The notes under the pieces are model-generated. The model was not told where the DNA came from. It was given only the letters and a program-made list of their open reading frames with translations, and made no database searches. The translations under genes were made by a program, and so were the position numbers. This document shows positions 17,262 through 25,982 of a stretch of DNA of 64,000 nucleotides, piece after piece. The stretch's first letter is position 1, and each line of letters opens with the position of its first letter. Source of the stretch: an uncultured Williamsia sp. (GTDB taxonomy: Bacteria; Actinomycetota; Actinomycetes; Mycobacteriales; Mycobacteriaceae). The stretch covers positions 248,001 through 312,000 of the forward strand of contig NZ_CANLWM010000001.1 of the NCBI RefSeq assembly GCF_947494875.1, given 5' to 3'.

Positions 17262-18011
17262 ATGTCGGGCGTGACCGTGATCGCCCACATCAGCGACCTC
17301 CACGTGACGGGCGACCCGGCACGGCGGGCTCGCATCCGTGCGGTGATCGATCACGTGAACGACCGCGCCGCCGGGATCGACGTCATGGTGGTGACCGGCG
17401 ACATCACCGACGACGGCACGCCGGCACAGTGCGCCGAGGCCGCCGAGATCATCGGTGCCGCGCGCGTCCCGACGCTCGTCATCCCCGGCAATCACGACCG
17501 CCGACCGGAGTTCTCCCGGGCGCTGCTGGACGGTGCTGCGACCGACCTCCCGTTGAATCGGTCCGCCGTGGTCGGCGGTGTCCTGTACCTGATGTGCGAC
17601 AGCACCATTCCCGGCCGCGACGACGGGTGGCTGTCGGACGGGAGCCTCGAATGGATGGAGTCGCAGATCGCCACGGTCGGTGCTGACACACCCGTCGTCG
17701 TGTGCTTCCACCACCCGCCGGCGACGCTCCAGATGCCGTTCATGGACGGTATCCGTCAGATCGGTGAGGACCGCCTCGCGGAGGTGATCGGCCGCCATCC
17801 GAACGTCGTGGGATCGCTGTGCGGCCATGCCCACTCCGGCGCGGTCACCGCGTTCGCCGGGCTGCCGCTGGTGGTCGCCCCGGGAGTCTCCGCGACGCTC
17901 AAGCTCCCCTTCGAGGGTGAGGGGATCGTCGACACGACACAGCCCGCCGGCATCGCCTTCCACCACCTCGACGGCTTCCGGTTGATCACCCACTTCCGCG
18001 TGGTGGTCTGA
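17262..18011 (+). CDS. Metallophosphoesterase (class III cyclic nucleotide phosphodiesterase-like)
   Basis: The 249-residue enzyme shows the dimetal phosphoesterase motifs in order: ISDLHVTG (D-x-H), VVTGDITDDG (GD), IPGNHDRR (GNHD), FHHPP and GHAHSGA (GHxH). It resembles CpdA/Rv0805-type phosphodiesterases, which hydrolyse cyclic nucleotides in vitro and may have other substrates. Starting two bases after ligD, it is almost certainly co-transcribed, though a role in end joining is not established. Confidence 0.9.
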   Translation: MSGVTVIAHISDLHVTGDPARRARIRAVIDHVNDRAAGIDVMVVTGDITDDGTPAQCAEAAEIIGAARVPTLVIPGNHDRRPEFSRALLDGAATDLPLNRSAVVGGVLYLMCDSTIPGRDDGWLSDGSLEWMESQIATVGADTPVVVCFHHPPATLQMPFMDGIRQIGEDRLAEVIGRHPNVVGSLCGHAHSGAVTAFAGLPLVVAPGVSATLKLPFEGEGIVDTTQPAGIAFHHLDGFRLITHFRVVV

Positions 18012-18021
18012 GCGCAACGGT

Positions 18022-19293
18022 TCACGCCGCCTCCCCGCCGACCCGGTCAGGCGCCCGGGAGCGGTGTTCGTGTCCGGTGGGTGTGCGGATCAGAGCTTCG
18101 TGGGTGCCGTCGTCGTCGATCGCGGTCGTGACAGACCAGCCGGGGTTCTCTTTCTGCCGGTTGTGGGTCCGACACTCGCCCAGCCCGTTCAGGACGTCCG
18201 TCGGTCCGCCGTCGTGATGGGGGTGGGCGTGGTCGATCTCGGCGATCGGTGCGTCGCAGTACGGGAAGCGACACGAGATGTCGCGGCGGATGATGAACCG
18301 GCGCAGACCGGACGGGAAGATCCGGGCCTTCGACTCCATCGCGACGAGCGCACCCGAGTCGGGCGCCGCGAACAGACGTCGCAGCGTCACGAGGGCATCG
18401 GCGTCGAGGGCATCGGTGATCAGGTCCCGTGCCGTGTCGGCCGGGATCAGGCCGTAGCCGGGGACCTCCGCCGCGGCGGAGGAGTCTCCGACGAGAACAT
18501 CCGCGCTGACAACGACGTCCACGGAAACGGCCACATCCTCCGCTCGGGCCTGGCCAGTCAACCGTTCGACAACGGTGTCGGCCATGATCTGCGCGTGGCT
18601 GCGGTCACCGTCCCCGACGAGCCCGTCTGCGTGTTGCTTGAGTGCGGCGTACGCGGCGATCCCGGCCTTCATGGGCAGCAGCGCCGACAGCTGCACCATC
18701 GCGTCGGGTTTGGGCCGCATGCTCACGCGACGGTCCTTCGGCGCGGATGCGTTGCGGTCCACGACGGCCTGCGGGTCGCGTTGGTAGGCGATCTGTTTGG
18801 CCAATGCCTCGAGAGCGCGGTCACCGACACCGTCGAGAGTCGTGGCGTCGGAGCACAGTGCGTGGTCGATGATCCGGCGATCCTCGACCTGCAGGTAGGC
18901 GGTCTCGCGGACCAGGATCGTCGCCCGCCATTCCGAGAGGGATCCTTCGCGGAGGCGGGCGAAGGTGTTGGGCATCTCGGCCATCGCCCGGGCGAACCCC
19001 AGATACCGGCCACCGGCGTTGCCCGACACCCGCCGCGCCAGAGCGACCTCCGCCGACAACCCCCGGCACCGTCGCTCGATCGGAACGCCACGCTCGGCCT
19101 CCGCCGCCGACCGCAGTTCCTGCAGCCGCAAGGTCTGCTCGGCCTGCACAGCGGCACATGAAGACTTCACCGACTCCGCGAGAGAGATCAGGTCGATCGC
19201 CTCGGCCTCGTCATCCGCAGCAGGAAGCGCGGCGAGCACGGCCATCACGTCACGCAGCGCGTCTCGCGCGTCGGCGATGTCCGTGCCCTTCAT
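18022..19293 (-). CDS. DUF222 / HNH endonuclease domain protein (13E12-like)
   Basis: The 423-residue protein has an N-terminal helical DUF222 domain and a C-terminal HNH nuclease-like motif: CRFPYCDAPIAEIDHAHPHHDGG, then LGECRTHNRQK. The two Cys pairs would bind zinc and DH-HPH plus HN form the catalytic core. This is the 13E12 repeat family that is present in many copies in mycobacterial relatives and can resemble mobile DNA. The start at 19293 follows a GTACA-TG-TGTAC dyad. It runs in the same direction as the MFS gene, separated by 147 bases with inverted and direct repeats. Confidence 0.85.
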   Translation of the reverse strand: MKGTDIADARDALRDVMAVLAALPAADDEAEAIDLISLAESVKSSCAAVQAEQTLRLQELRSAAEAERGVPIERRCRGLSAEVALARRVSGNAGGRYLGFARAMAEMPNTFARLREGSLSEWRATILVRETAYLQVEDRRIIDHALCSDATTLDGVGDRALEALAKQIAYQRDPQAVVDRNASAPKDRRVSMRPKPDAMVQLSALLPMKAGIAAYAALKQHADGLVGDGDRSHAQIMADTVVERLTGQARAEDVAVSVDVVVSADVLVGDSSAAAEVPGYGLIPADTARDLITDALDADALVTLRRLFAAPDSGALVAMESKARIFPSGLRRFIIRRDISCRFPYCDAPIAEIDHAHPHHDGGPTDVLNGLGECRTHNRQKENPGWSVTTAIDDDGTHEALIRTPTGHEHRSRAPDRVGGEAA

Positions 19294-19331
19294 GAGTACA
19301 TGTGTACACGAGGGGTCTGACAAGACCAGAA

Positions 19332-19421
19332 GCCCAAAACCACCTGTGCACAATCCGTTTGGATGTCCCGGGTGCCCAACAGATGGTTCCTGCCGCCCAA
19401 CAGATGGCGGTGGTTCTGGGC
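19332..19421. repeat. Inverted repeat enclosing two direct repeats
   Basis: GCCCAAAACCACC (19332-19344) and GGTGGTTCTGGGC (19409-19421) are complementary with one mismatch. Between them GCCCAACAGATGG occurs twice (19374-19386 and 19395-19407), 21 bases apart. This fills the gap upstream of the DUF222/HNH gene. It may be a terminator of the MFS gene, a promoter operator or the remnant of an insertion boundary. Confidence 0.5.
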
Positions 19422-19440
19422 ACAGACGACTCGCTCGGGA

Positions 19441-20871
19441 TCAGGCGGTCGTGAGCGCCACCTCCGGCGTCGCCGCGGTCTTCCGTGCCGGCGTCATGAA
19501 GACGGCGGCGAGCGCTGCCGCGACCGCGACACCGGCGGTTGCCCACCAGGCGTGCTGAAAAGCGTTGTGCGCGGCTGCGTATCCGACCGGTGCGCCGACG
19601 GTGGCGACGACGAGACTGACGCCGAGCACCATGCCGACCTGTCGGAACATCGACACGGTGGCGCTACCGGCCGCGGCCTGCGATGCCGGGAGGTCGACGG
19701 TGGCCGACGAGAGGATCGACGGCAGGGCCAGGCCCACCCCGATCCCGCCGATCACCCAACCGGGCAGCACCGCGCCGAGATAGTCGGAGTCAGGGCCGAC
19801 CGACATCGACACCAGGACCGCGCCGGCCCCGAACAACAGACACCCTGCGGCGACGACCATCCCGACGGGAATCCGCGCGGCCATGCGATGTGCGACCGCG
19901 GCGAAGATCGGGACCATCATGGGGCCCGGCGCGACCGCGAAGCCGGTGGTGATCGCCGACCACCCCCAGACCTGTTGCAGCCACAAGATGTTGACCAGCA
20001 GGCCGGCGGCGAACGGCACGCCGAACAGCAGAGCCGCGACATTGGACCAGGCGAACGCCCGGACGCGGAACAGCGCCGTGGACAGCAACGGTGACCGGTG
20101 TCGGGCGTTGCTCACCGCGAACACCGCGAGCGCGAGCACCGCGATCAGCCAGACCACGAGGGACCGCGAGGACGTCCAGCCCCAGTCGGGCCCTTCGACG
20201 AGCGCCAGCGTCAGACCACCGATGCCGACGACGGCGGCGATCGCACCGAGCATGTCCGGGAAAGGTGTCGGAGTGAGCTCCCGGGACGAGGGGACCACGA
20301 GCCACGCCCCGACCATCGCGACGATCCCGACAGGCACGTTCACGAGGAACACCCAGCGCCAGTCGATCGAGACCAGCAGGCCGCCGACCACCGGACCGAA
20401 CGCCGCGGCCAGTGCGCCGGTCGCGGCCCAGATCCGCACCGACCGCTCGCGGTGTTCCGGGCGGGCCGCGGCGACAACGAGTCCGAGGCTCGCCGGCGTG
20501 AGGATGGCCGCCCCCAGCGCCTGGACCACGCGGAAGGCGACCAGCCACCACACGCCCGGGGCCACCGCACACGCGACCGACGCGAGGGTGAAGACACCCA
20601 CGCCGAGAAGGAAGCCGCCTTTTCGGCCGTAGCGGTCGACGAGACGTCCCGCGGGGATCAGGAAGGCGGCGAACACGATCGCGTAGGCGTTCAGCACCCA
20701 GGACAGCGTCGTGAGGTCGGCGCCACCGAAGTCCTTCCCGATCGCATCGAACGCGACGTTGACGATGAACACGTCCAGGCTCGCCAGGAAAGCCGCGAGG
20801 CACAGCACGGCCAGGGCGAGCGGTTCGCGCCGATCCCGCACGGTCGATCCCGGCAGGCTTGTGTTTGTCAT
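19441..20871 (-). CDS. MFS drug-efflux transporter, DHA2 (14-helix) type
   Basis: The 476-residue protein has 14 hydrophobic segments, the family motif A region GRLVDRYGRKGGF, motif C-like ALGAAILTP and GPVVGGLLVSIDWRWVFLVNVPVG typical of EmrB/QacA-type proton antiporters. Substrates are probably toxic organic compounds. A TTGACA-18-GACCAT promoter ends six bases before the ATG at 20871, which supports this start over an ATG at 20907. The HxlR regulator is divergent, 50 bases away, and is the likely repressor. Confidence 0.9.
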   Translation of the reverse strand: MTNTSLPGSTVRDRREPLALAVLCLAAFLASLDVFIVNVAFDAIGKDFGGADLTTLSWVLNAYAIVFAAFLIPAGRLVDRYGRKGGFLLGVGVFTLASVACAVAPGVWWLVAFRVVQALGAAILTPASLGLVVAAARPEHRERSVRIWAATGALAAAFGPVVGGLLVSIDWRWVFLVNVPVGIVAMVGAWLVVPSSRELTPTPFPDMLGAIAAVVGIGGLTLALVEGPDWGWTSSRSLVVWLIAVLALAVFAVSNARHRSPLLSTALFRVRAFAWSNVAALLFGVPFAAGLLVNILWLQQVWGWSAITTGFAVAPGPMMVPIFAAVAHRMAARIPVGMVVAAGCLLFGAGAVLVSMSVGPDSDYLGAVLPGWVIGGIGVGLALPSILSSATVDLPASQAAAGSATVSMFRQVGMVLGVSLVVATVGAPVGYAAAHNAFQHAWWATAGVAVAAALAAVFMTPARKTAATPEVALTTA

Positions 20872-20877
20872 AGCCAG

Positions 20878-20907
20878 ATGGTCTGCCGCTGGCAATGGTT
20901 TTGTCAA
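20878..20907 (-). promoter_or_regulatory. Promoter of the MFS transporter gene
   Basis: TTGACA (20907-20902) and GACCAT (20883-20878) are 18 bases apart, and the ATG follows after six bases. A GCCAG...CTGGC inverted repeat (20873-20893) overlaps the -10 box and is a possible HxlR operator. Confidence 0.55.
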
Positions 20908-20909
20908 GC

Positions 20910-20915
20910 TAGACT
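20910..20915 (+). promoter_or_regulatory. -10 hexamer of a leaderless transcript (HxlR regulator)
   Basis: TAGACT is followed by six bases and the ATG at 20922. It overlaps the upstream edge of the divergent MFS promoter, so a bound regulator could control both genes. Confidence 0.5.
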
Positions 20916-20921
20916 GAGGTC

Positions 20922-21470
20922 ATGAGTTCGACAGAAGACGGGGCGGTGCTCGCCCCGACGGGGCCACTCGCGCACCGGTCCGCCTGGCGCGCCGACGGAT
21001 GTCCGGCTGCGGCGACGCTCTCCGTCGTCGGTACCCGCTCGGCGCTGCTGATCATGCGGGAGGCGCTCTACGGCACCCGCCGCTTCGACGATTTCGTCGA
21101 CCGGGTGGGCGTCACCGAGGCGGTCGCCGCCGCCCGCCTCAAGGAGCTGACCGCAGCCGGACTGCTGCACAAGGTGCCCTACCGGGAGCCCGGCAGCCGC
21201 ACCCGCCACGAGTACCGACTCACCCCGGCGGGAACCGATTTCGCCCCGGTCGTCATGGCCCTCTACCAGTGGGGCGCGGAGCATCTCCTCGACGACGGCG
21301 GCCCGCTCGAGTTCCGGCACGTCGGGTGTGAGGCCCCTGTCCACGTCGACATCGTCTGCGACGAGGGACACCGCGTCTCCGTCGACGAGGTCCACGTGAC
21401 CCCGTCCCGCAGCGTCGGCACCGCAGGTCAGATCTCGCCGACCGCCACCGCGTCGAGGAAGGTCCGGTAG
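20922..21470 (+). CDS. HxlR-family transcriptional regulator
   Basis: The 182-residue protein has the HxlR winged helix: DGCPAAATLSVVGTRSALLIM, then LYGTRRFDDFVDRVGVTEAVAAARLKEL, and a wing ending EYRLTPAG. The single N-terminal Cys is in the position of redox or aldehyde-sensing cysteines of some relatives. About 60 extra C-terminal residues include a Cys/His region (HVGCEAPVHVDIVCDEGH) that could bind a metal or effector. It is divergent from the MFS pump and probably represses it. The 3' end overlaps the convergent DUF2252 gene by 43 bases. Confidence 0.9.
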   Translation: MSSTEDGAVLAPTGPLAHRSAWRADGCPAAATLSVVGTRSALLIMREALYGTRRFDDFVDRVGVTEAVAAARLKELTAAGLLHKVPYREPGSRTRHEYRLTPAGTDFAPVVMALYQWGAEHLLDDGGPLEFRHVGCEAPVHVDIVCDEGHRVSVDEVHVTPSRSVGTAGQISPTATASRKVR

Positions 21471-22813
21471 TCCTCGTCGACCTGGTCGGCGTAGTCGACC
21501 GACCACCGCGCGACCGCGACCTGGGCGGCGTCGTTCTTGCCGAGGTATCCGGCTATCTGGCCGAACGCCGGGCTCTGACTGTGTGCTCGTGCGAGCAGAC
21601 GGGCACAGAGTTGGCCGTACCGTCGCAACTCCTTCGCACTGAGGTCGCTCGCGTCGATCGACCCCTTCATGTCCCGGAACTGGCGCCAGTAGAACGCACC
21701 CTCCGGTGATGCGGTCCAGCCGAGGAACGGATCGGAGTTCGCCTGCAGCACATGGGCTGCGGCGACCACCCTGACCGCGTCGCGGGCGACCTCGAGGGTG
21801 TCCTCGGTCTCCGGGATGACGTCTGTCAGCCCACCGTTCGTCTCGAGCACGGATTGCGCCGCCTGCTTGAGCTGCAACACCATCGGCTCCCGGGACGGAC
21901 CCTCGAGCAGGACGATCAGCGCGATGTTGCCGACGGAACCCACCCCGACGACACGACGCGCGACGTCGACGATCTCGAACTGCGACAGCAGCAGCGCGAC
22001 GTCCGTGCGCAGAGATCCGAGGTAGTGCTCGAAGATCTCGTCCACCCGCTGACCGGCCAGCTGCACCGTCGCCGGGTCCTGCGCGGAGAGCGGCACGACG
22101 ATCGGCGGGTCGGGGATGATCCGTCGGCGCCCGTCGGGTCCGACCTCCGTCAGCTTGTCCACGATGGACGCCGCGGTCCTCCGCCGCGCCTTCGCGAGGG
22201 CCTCCTCGATCACCTCGGCGACCGCGCCGGGTCCGGAATCCGCGAGTTCCTCCGCGTCGACGGCGGTGTAGTACCGGTCGAGCACGGACTCGCCCGCCGC
22301 CCGACGGATCGCTCGTCGGTACGCTTCGCCGACCTGCTCGCCGAGCTCGCGTTGATCGTCGCGGTCGGCCCCGTCCTCGCGCGCACAGAGGACCGCGCTC
22401 GTGACGAGCCGCTTGAGATCCCACTCCCACGGGCCGACGCCGGACTCGTCGAAGTCGTTCAGGTCGAACAGGATGCGGCGCTCCGGACTCGCGTAGAGCC
22501 CGAAGTTGCCGACGTGCGCGTCGCCGCTGATCACGACGTCGACTCCGGTCACCGGGGTGCCGGCGAGGTCGGTCGCCATGATGTCGGCGGTGGCCCGGAA
22601 GAACGCGTACGGGGACTCGCTCATGCGGGCGACCCGCAGCGGGATCAGCTCGGGGATCCGGCCCTCGTGCTGTCGTCGGACGAGATCGACCACCTCGCGC
22701 TGCACGGTGCTGCGCTCTGCCAGCGCCGACCGTGGCACGTCGTCGCGGCGGGCCTTGCCCATGGCGACGGCCTCGTCGTGGACGTGGCGCTCGAGGAACC
22801 GGTGGAACGGCAC
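21428..22813 (-). CDS. DUF2252 family protein
   Basis: The 461-residue protein matches DUF2252, with GDAHVGNFGLYAS and LFDLNDFDESGVGPWEWDLKRL as the strongest blocks. These resemble the catalytic HxDxxxxN and DFD elements of aminoglycoside phosphotransferase-type kinases, so a small-molecule kinase is possible. No function is established. TAGGAT ends six bases before the GTG start (22813), supporting a leaderless transcript. It is divergent from the VOC gene and convergent with the HxlR regulator. Confidence 0.88.
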   Translation of the reverse strand: MPFHRFLERHVHDEAVAMGKARRDDVPRSALAERSTVQREVVDLVRRQHEGRIPELIPLRVARMSESPYAFFRATADIMATDLAGTPVTGVDVVISGDAHVGNFGLYASPERRILFDLNDFDESGVGPWEWDLKRLVTSAVLCAREDGADRDDQRELGEQVGEAYRRAIRRAAGESVLDRYYTAVDAEELADSGPGAVAEVIEEALAKARRRTAASIVDKLTEVGPDGRRRIIPDPPIVVPLSAQDPATVQLAGQRVDEIFEHYLGSLRTDVALLLSQFEIVDVARRVVGVGSVGNIALIVLLEGPSREPMVLQLKQAAQSVLETNGGLTDVIPETEDTLEVARDAVRVVAAAHVLQANSDPFLGWTASPEGAFYWRQFRDMKGSIDASDLSAKELRRYGQLCARLLARAHSQSPAFGQIAGYLGKNDAAQVAVARWSVDYADQVDEDYRTFLDAVAVGEI

Positions 22814-22819
22814 GCGGCG

Positions 22820-22825
22820 ATCCTA
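22820..22825 (-). promoter_or_regulatory. -10 hexamer of a leaderless transcript (DUF2252)
   Basis: TAGGAT on the minus strand is followed by six bases and the GTG at 22813. It fixes this start. Confidence 0.5.
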
Positions 22826-22880
22826 GTCGGGCTCGATGTCACCGGCCTCGGTCCACGCGTCGGCGCGAATCGGACTCGGT

Positions 22881-22886
22881 TACCGT
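22881..22886 (+). promoter_or_regulatory. -10 hexamer of a leaderless transcript (VOC gene)
   Basis: TACCGT is followed by six bases and the ATG at 22893, which argues against an upstream start at 22836. Confidence 0.5.
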
Positions 22887-22892
22887 CAGCCC

Positions 22893-23267
22893 ATGCCGAG
22901 CCGGATCGCGGTCATCGCCGTCGACTGTCACGACGCCCGCGTGCTGTCCGAGTTCTGGTGCGCCGCACTGGGCTGGGAGGTGCGCGACGTCGACGGTTCC
23001 GACATCGGCATCGGCCCCGCCGACCCCGACGCTCCCGGGATGGACCTGCTGACCGTCCCCGAGGCCAAGACGGTGAAGAACCGCCTCCACCTCGACCTGC
23101 GGGCCGACGAGTCGACCACGCCCGCCGACGAGGTGCGCCGACTGATCGGGCTCGGTGCCCGTCACGTCGACATCGGCCAGCCCGACGACGCACGGTGGGT
23201 CACCCTCGCCGACCCCGAGGACAACGAGTTCTGTGTGCTCGGCGTGAACCGGGGTGAGGTCGCATGA
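22893..23267 (+). CDS. VOC-superfamily (glyoxalase-like) protein
   Basis: The 124-residue protein follows the glyoxalase-like pattern: VDCHDARVLSEFWCAALGWEV at the N-terminus, KNRLHLDLRA in the second strand set and LADPEDNEFCVLG near the end. The metal-site-type residues His (RLHLDL) and Glu (DNEFCV) are present. Members act in resistance, isomerisation or dioxygenation, and the substrate here is unknown. It overlaps the ClC gene by four bases (ATGA), so the two are coupled. Confidence 0.87.
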   Translation: MPSRIAVIAVDCHDARVLSEFWCAALGWEVRDVDGSDIGIGPADPDAPGMDLLTVPEAKTVKNRLHLDLRADESTTPADEVRRLIGLGARHVDIGQPDDARWVTLADPEDNEFCVLGVNRGEVA

Positions 23268-24985
23268 CCACCACCGGAGTCGCGGACTGGCTGCGCACGG
23301 GTCGATCGGCGATCGTCCCGCTGGCCGTCGTCATCGGGGTGGGGACCGGGCTCGGGGCCGTGGGCTTCCGCTACCTCATCGAGGCGGTGACCTGGCTGTT
23401 CACCGGGACCGGCGACTACTCGGACGTGGGGCGCATCGCGAGTCCGCACTTCCCGGGCCTCGGGTTCTGGTTCCTGCTGATCACACCGGTCATCGCGGGC
23501 GCCGTCTACGGGCCGCTCGTCTACCGGTTCGCCCCGGAGGCGAAGGGCCACGGCGTCCCCGAGGTGATGTTCGCCGTCGCGGAGCGCGGTGGACGGATCG
23601 CGCCACAGGTCGCGGTGGTGAAGGCGTTGGCCTCCGCGCTGTGCATCGGTGGCGGCGGATCCGTCGGCCGCGAGGGACCCATCGTGCAGATCGGGTCGGC
23701 GCTCGGGTCGACCCTGGGGCAGTGGACACGCCTCGACGCCGATCGACTCAAGGTGATGGTCGCGTGCGGCGCGGCCGCCGGGATCTCGGCCACCTTCAAC
23801 GCACCCCTGGCGGGTCCGTTCTTCGCGCTGGAGCTGATCCTGCGCACGTTCGCCGCGGAGTCGTTCGGTGCGGTCGTGCTCGCGAGTGCGACCGCGAACA
23901 TCGTCTCGCGGGCGATCCTCGGCGACGAGACCTTCCTGCAGCTCCCCCGTTTCACCGTCGACCACCCCGCGGAGTACCTGCTCTACATCGCGCTCGGTCT
24001 CGTCGTGGGCGTGCTGGGTGTCGCGTTCTCCCGGGTGCTCTACCTCATCGAGGATTTCTGCGACTGGGCCTGGCGATGGCCCGAGTGGGCGCGGCCGATC
24101 GTCGGCGGCGTCCTGCTCGGGGGACTGCTGCTCGGCGTCCCGCAGATGTACGGCGTCGGCTACCCGATCCTCGAGAAGGCGGTCGAGGGGCACTACGTCG
24201 TCGCGGTGCTGATCGGGTTGTTGTTCGCCAAGATGGTCGCGACGAGCCTCACCATCGGGATAGGCGGCTCCGGCGGCGTCTTCGCCCCGACGCTGTTCGT
24301 CGGGGCGATGGCGGGCAGTGCGTTCGGCCTCATCGGGCACGACGTCGCGCCCGGGATCGTGGGCAACGCCGGCGCCTACGGACTCGTCGCGATGGCCGCG
24401 GCACTGGCCGGTGCGACGCGCGCGCCGGTGACCTCGGTCGTCATCATCTTCGAGCTCACCGGCGAGTACGGCATCATCCTGCCGCTCATGCTCGCCGTGG
24501 CCATGGCGGCGGGCGTCTCCCGTCTCATCTCCGAGGACACGATCTACACGCGCAAGCTGCTCCGACGCGGGATCGACATCGACCGCGCGCCCGAGCGTGA
24601 CCCGTTCACGGAAGTCTCGGTGGCAGCTGCGATCTCGCCCGCCCCGGCGCCTCTGGGTGCTGACCTCCCTCTCGACGACGCGGCGGATGCGCTCACCGCC
24701 GCCGACCATGCGATGCTCCCCGTCGTCGACGGCGACGGCCGCTACATCGGATGTGTCACGTCCCGCGCGGTCACCGAGGCCCTGCGGATCCCGCACGCCC
24801 GTGCCGTCACCGTCGAGCAGATCACCTCACTCCCCGATCCGATCACCGCGTCCGACGATGTCGACGCGGTGCTCGACGCACTCGCCGACCACGGGTCCAC
24901 CGGGCTGCCCGTCCTCGACGCGGATCACGACCGGGTGGTCGGCTGGATCACCCACGCCGATGTCCTCTCCGCGCTGCGTCACTGA
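23264..24985 (+). CDS. ClC-family chloride channel/antiporter with CBS pair
   Basis: The 573-residue protein has a ClC core (about 10-430) with the selectivity motifs GGGGSVGREGPIVQIGS (gating Glu in GREGP) and GIGGSGGVFAPTLFVG (GxFAP), followed by two CBS domains (about 450-573: VTSRAVTEALR, TGLPVLDADHDRVVGWITHADVL). The CBS pair may sense adenine nucleotides. Whether it is a channel or a chloride/proton antiporter cannot be settled by eye. It is coupled to the upstream VOC gene and followed by a hairpin terminator. Confidence 0.95.
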   Translation: MTTTGVADWLRTGRSAIVPLAVVIGVGTGLGAVGFRYLIEAVTWLFTGTGDYSDVGRIASPHFPGLGFWFLLITPVIAGAVYGPLVYRFAPEAKGHGVPEVMFAVAERGGRIAPQVAVVKALASALCIGGGGSVGREGPIVQIGSALGSTLGQWTRLDADRLKVMVACGAAAGISATFNAPLAGPFFALELILRTFAAESFGAVVLASATANIVSRAILGDETFLQLPRFTVDHPAEYLLYIALGLVVGVLGVAFSRVLYLIEDFCDWAWRWPEWARPIVGGVLLGGLLLGVPQMYGVGYPILEKAVEGHYVVAVLIGLLFAKMVATSLTIGIGGSGGVFAPTLFVGAMAGSAFGLIGHDVAPGIVGNAGAYGLVAMAAALAGATRAPVTSVVIIFELTGEYGIILPLMLAVAMAAGVSRLISEDTIYTRKLLRRGIDIDRAPERDPFTEVSVAAAISPAPAPLGADLPLDDAADALTAADHAMLPVVDGDGRYIGCVTSRAVTEALRIPHARAVTVEQITSLPDPITASDDVDAVLDALADHGSTGLPVLDADHDRVVGWITHADVLSALRH

Positions 24986-24997
24986 GGTCTTTCCTCT

Positions 24998-25028
24998 CTG
25001 AAGCCCGCGGACCCGGCCGGGCTCTCAG
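24998..25028 (+). terminator. Hairpin downstream of the ClC gene
   Basis: CTGA-AGCCCG (24998-25007) pairs with CGGGCT-CTCAG (25018-25028) with one bulged base. It lies 13 bases after the ClC stop and ends just before the Rieske gene promoter. Confidence 0.5.
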
Positions 25029-25038
25029 GTTCCGCTTT

Positions 25039-25044
25039 TACCCT
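25039..25044 (+). promoter_or_regulatory. -10 hexamer of a leaderless transcript (Rieske gene)
   Basis: TACCCT is followed by six bases and the ATG at 25051, identical in sequence and spacing to the box before the kinase at 9409. Confidence 0.5.
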
Positions 25045-25050
25045 GAGGGC

Positions 25051-25476
25051 ATGCACCTCGAGACATCCGTGGGTCGTCGCTCTGTCCTGGCCGGTGGGGC
25101 AGCCGGAGCCTGCGTCTGCGCGCTCGCCGCCTGCGGCGCGGGCGGATCGTCGGAGTCGACACCCGCTCCGTCCACGAGCGCCGACGGCTCGCTGACGGAG
25201 CTGTCCGCGGTCCCTGTCGGCTCGTCGGTGGCTGTCGGCCTGCCAGGAGGGGCGATGGGGATCGTCACCCGCACCGGCGACGCCGCCGTCCGCGCGTTCT
25301 CGGCGATCTGTCCGCACCAGGGCTGCGCGGTCGCGCCGAAGGGCGACAAGCTCGTCTGTCCGTGTCACGGGTCGGAGTTCGCGCCGGACACCGGCGCCGT
25401 CCTGGAAGGCCCGGCGCGAACCGGCCTGGCCACCGTGGCCGTCTCCGTCCGCGACGGCAAGGTCTATCCGGCCTGA
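25051..25476 (+). CDS. Exported Rieske [2Fe-2S] protein
   Basis: The 141-residue protein begins with a twin-arginine-like signal (VGRRSVLAGGAAG) ending in a lipobox-like LAACG, so it is probably a Tat-exported lipoprotein. After a Ser/Thr linker comes a Rieske fold with both cluster-binding motifs, CPHQGC and CPCHGSEF. It would carry electrons on the outer membrane face. Its partner is not evident from the neighbours. Confidence 0.92.
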   Translation: MHLETSVGRRSVLAGGAAGACVCALAACGAGGSSESTPAPSTSADGSLTELSAVPVGSSVAVGLPGGAMGIVTRTGDAAVRAFSAICPHQGCAVAPKGDKLVCPCHGSEFAPDTGAVLEGPARTGLATVAVSVRDGKVYPA

Positions 25477-25512
25477 TCTGTCGTGATCGTCCGATCGGGT
25501 CGACGCGGTCTG

Positions 25513-25524
25513 GTACAGCTGTAC
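25513..25524. promoter_or_regulatory. 12-bp perfect palindrome GTACAGCTGTAC
   Basis: It lies 29 bases before the start of the CARDB-like secreted protein. It could be an operator, but no regulator can be assigned. Confidence 0.35.
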
Positions 25525-25553
25525 GAGCACCCGCCCCGGACCCGAGGAGAAGC

Positions 25554-25970
25554 ATGCGCCGCTGGACCCGCCCCCTGACCGCCCTTGCCGCGACGGCCTG
25601 TGCCGCAGCCGGACTGATGGCGGGAGTCTCGTCGGCGTCGGCGCTGCCAGCCCGTCCGGACCTCGTTGTGTCGCTGCCCGAGCTCGGGCCCCGGAACTAC
25701 CCACCGCAGGTACCGTTCGTCGTCCGGATCATGAACCGGGGCAGTGTGACGGCGACGAACATCGCGGTGGCGGTGTCGGGGATCCCGCCCACCGCGAGCG
25801 ACGGTTTCACGATCGAGTCCATCCGCCCCGGGCAGACGTTCACCGTCCACACCCGCAGCCTGCTGGGCCGCTTCTACATCGGTCAGTCGACGGTCACGGC
25901 GCGTGAGGCAGAGCGGGATGCCAACCCCGCGAACAACTCGATCACCGGCTTCCGGTTCCTGGTCGGCTGA
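25554..25970 (+). CDS. Secreted protein with CARDB-like domain
   Basis: The 138-residue protein has a Sec signal peptide with a likely cleavage after SSASA (about residue 29). The mature part begins RPDLVVSLP and has the CARDB-like pattern of a beta sandwich (VPFVVRIMNRGSVTATNIAV ending NPANNSITGF). Such domains mediate adhesion or protein contacts; no enzyme motif is visible. GAGGAG six bases before the ATG is a good ribosome site. A strong hairpin follows. Confidence 0.8.
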   Translation: MRRWTRPLTALAATACAAAGLMAGVSSASALPARPDLVVSLPELGPRNYPPQVPFVVRIMNRGSVTATNIAVAVSGIPPTASDGFTIESIRPGQTFTVHTRSLLGRFYIGQSTVTAREAERDANPANNSITGFRFLVG

Positions 25971-25982
25971 GACGAGAACGCC

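Noticed and set aside
18022-19440. DUF222/HNH gene as a complete mobile element
   Set aside because: The inverted repeat lies only on the upstream side; I found no matching repeat downstream near 18011 and no target duplication.
23162-24796. 544-codon frame antisense to the ClC gene
   Set aside because: Low-complexity acidic/basic translation; the plus strand has unambiguous ClC and CBS motifs.
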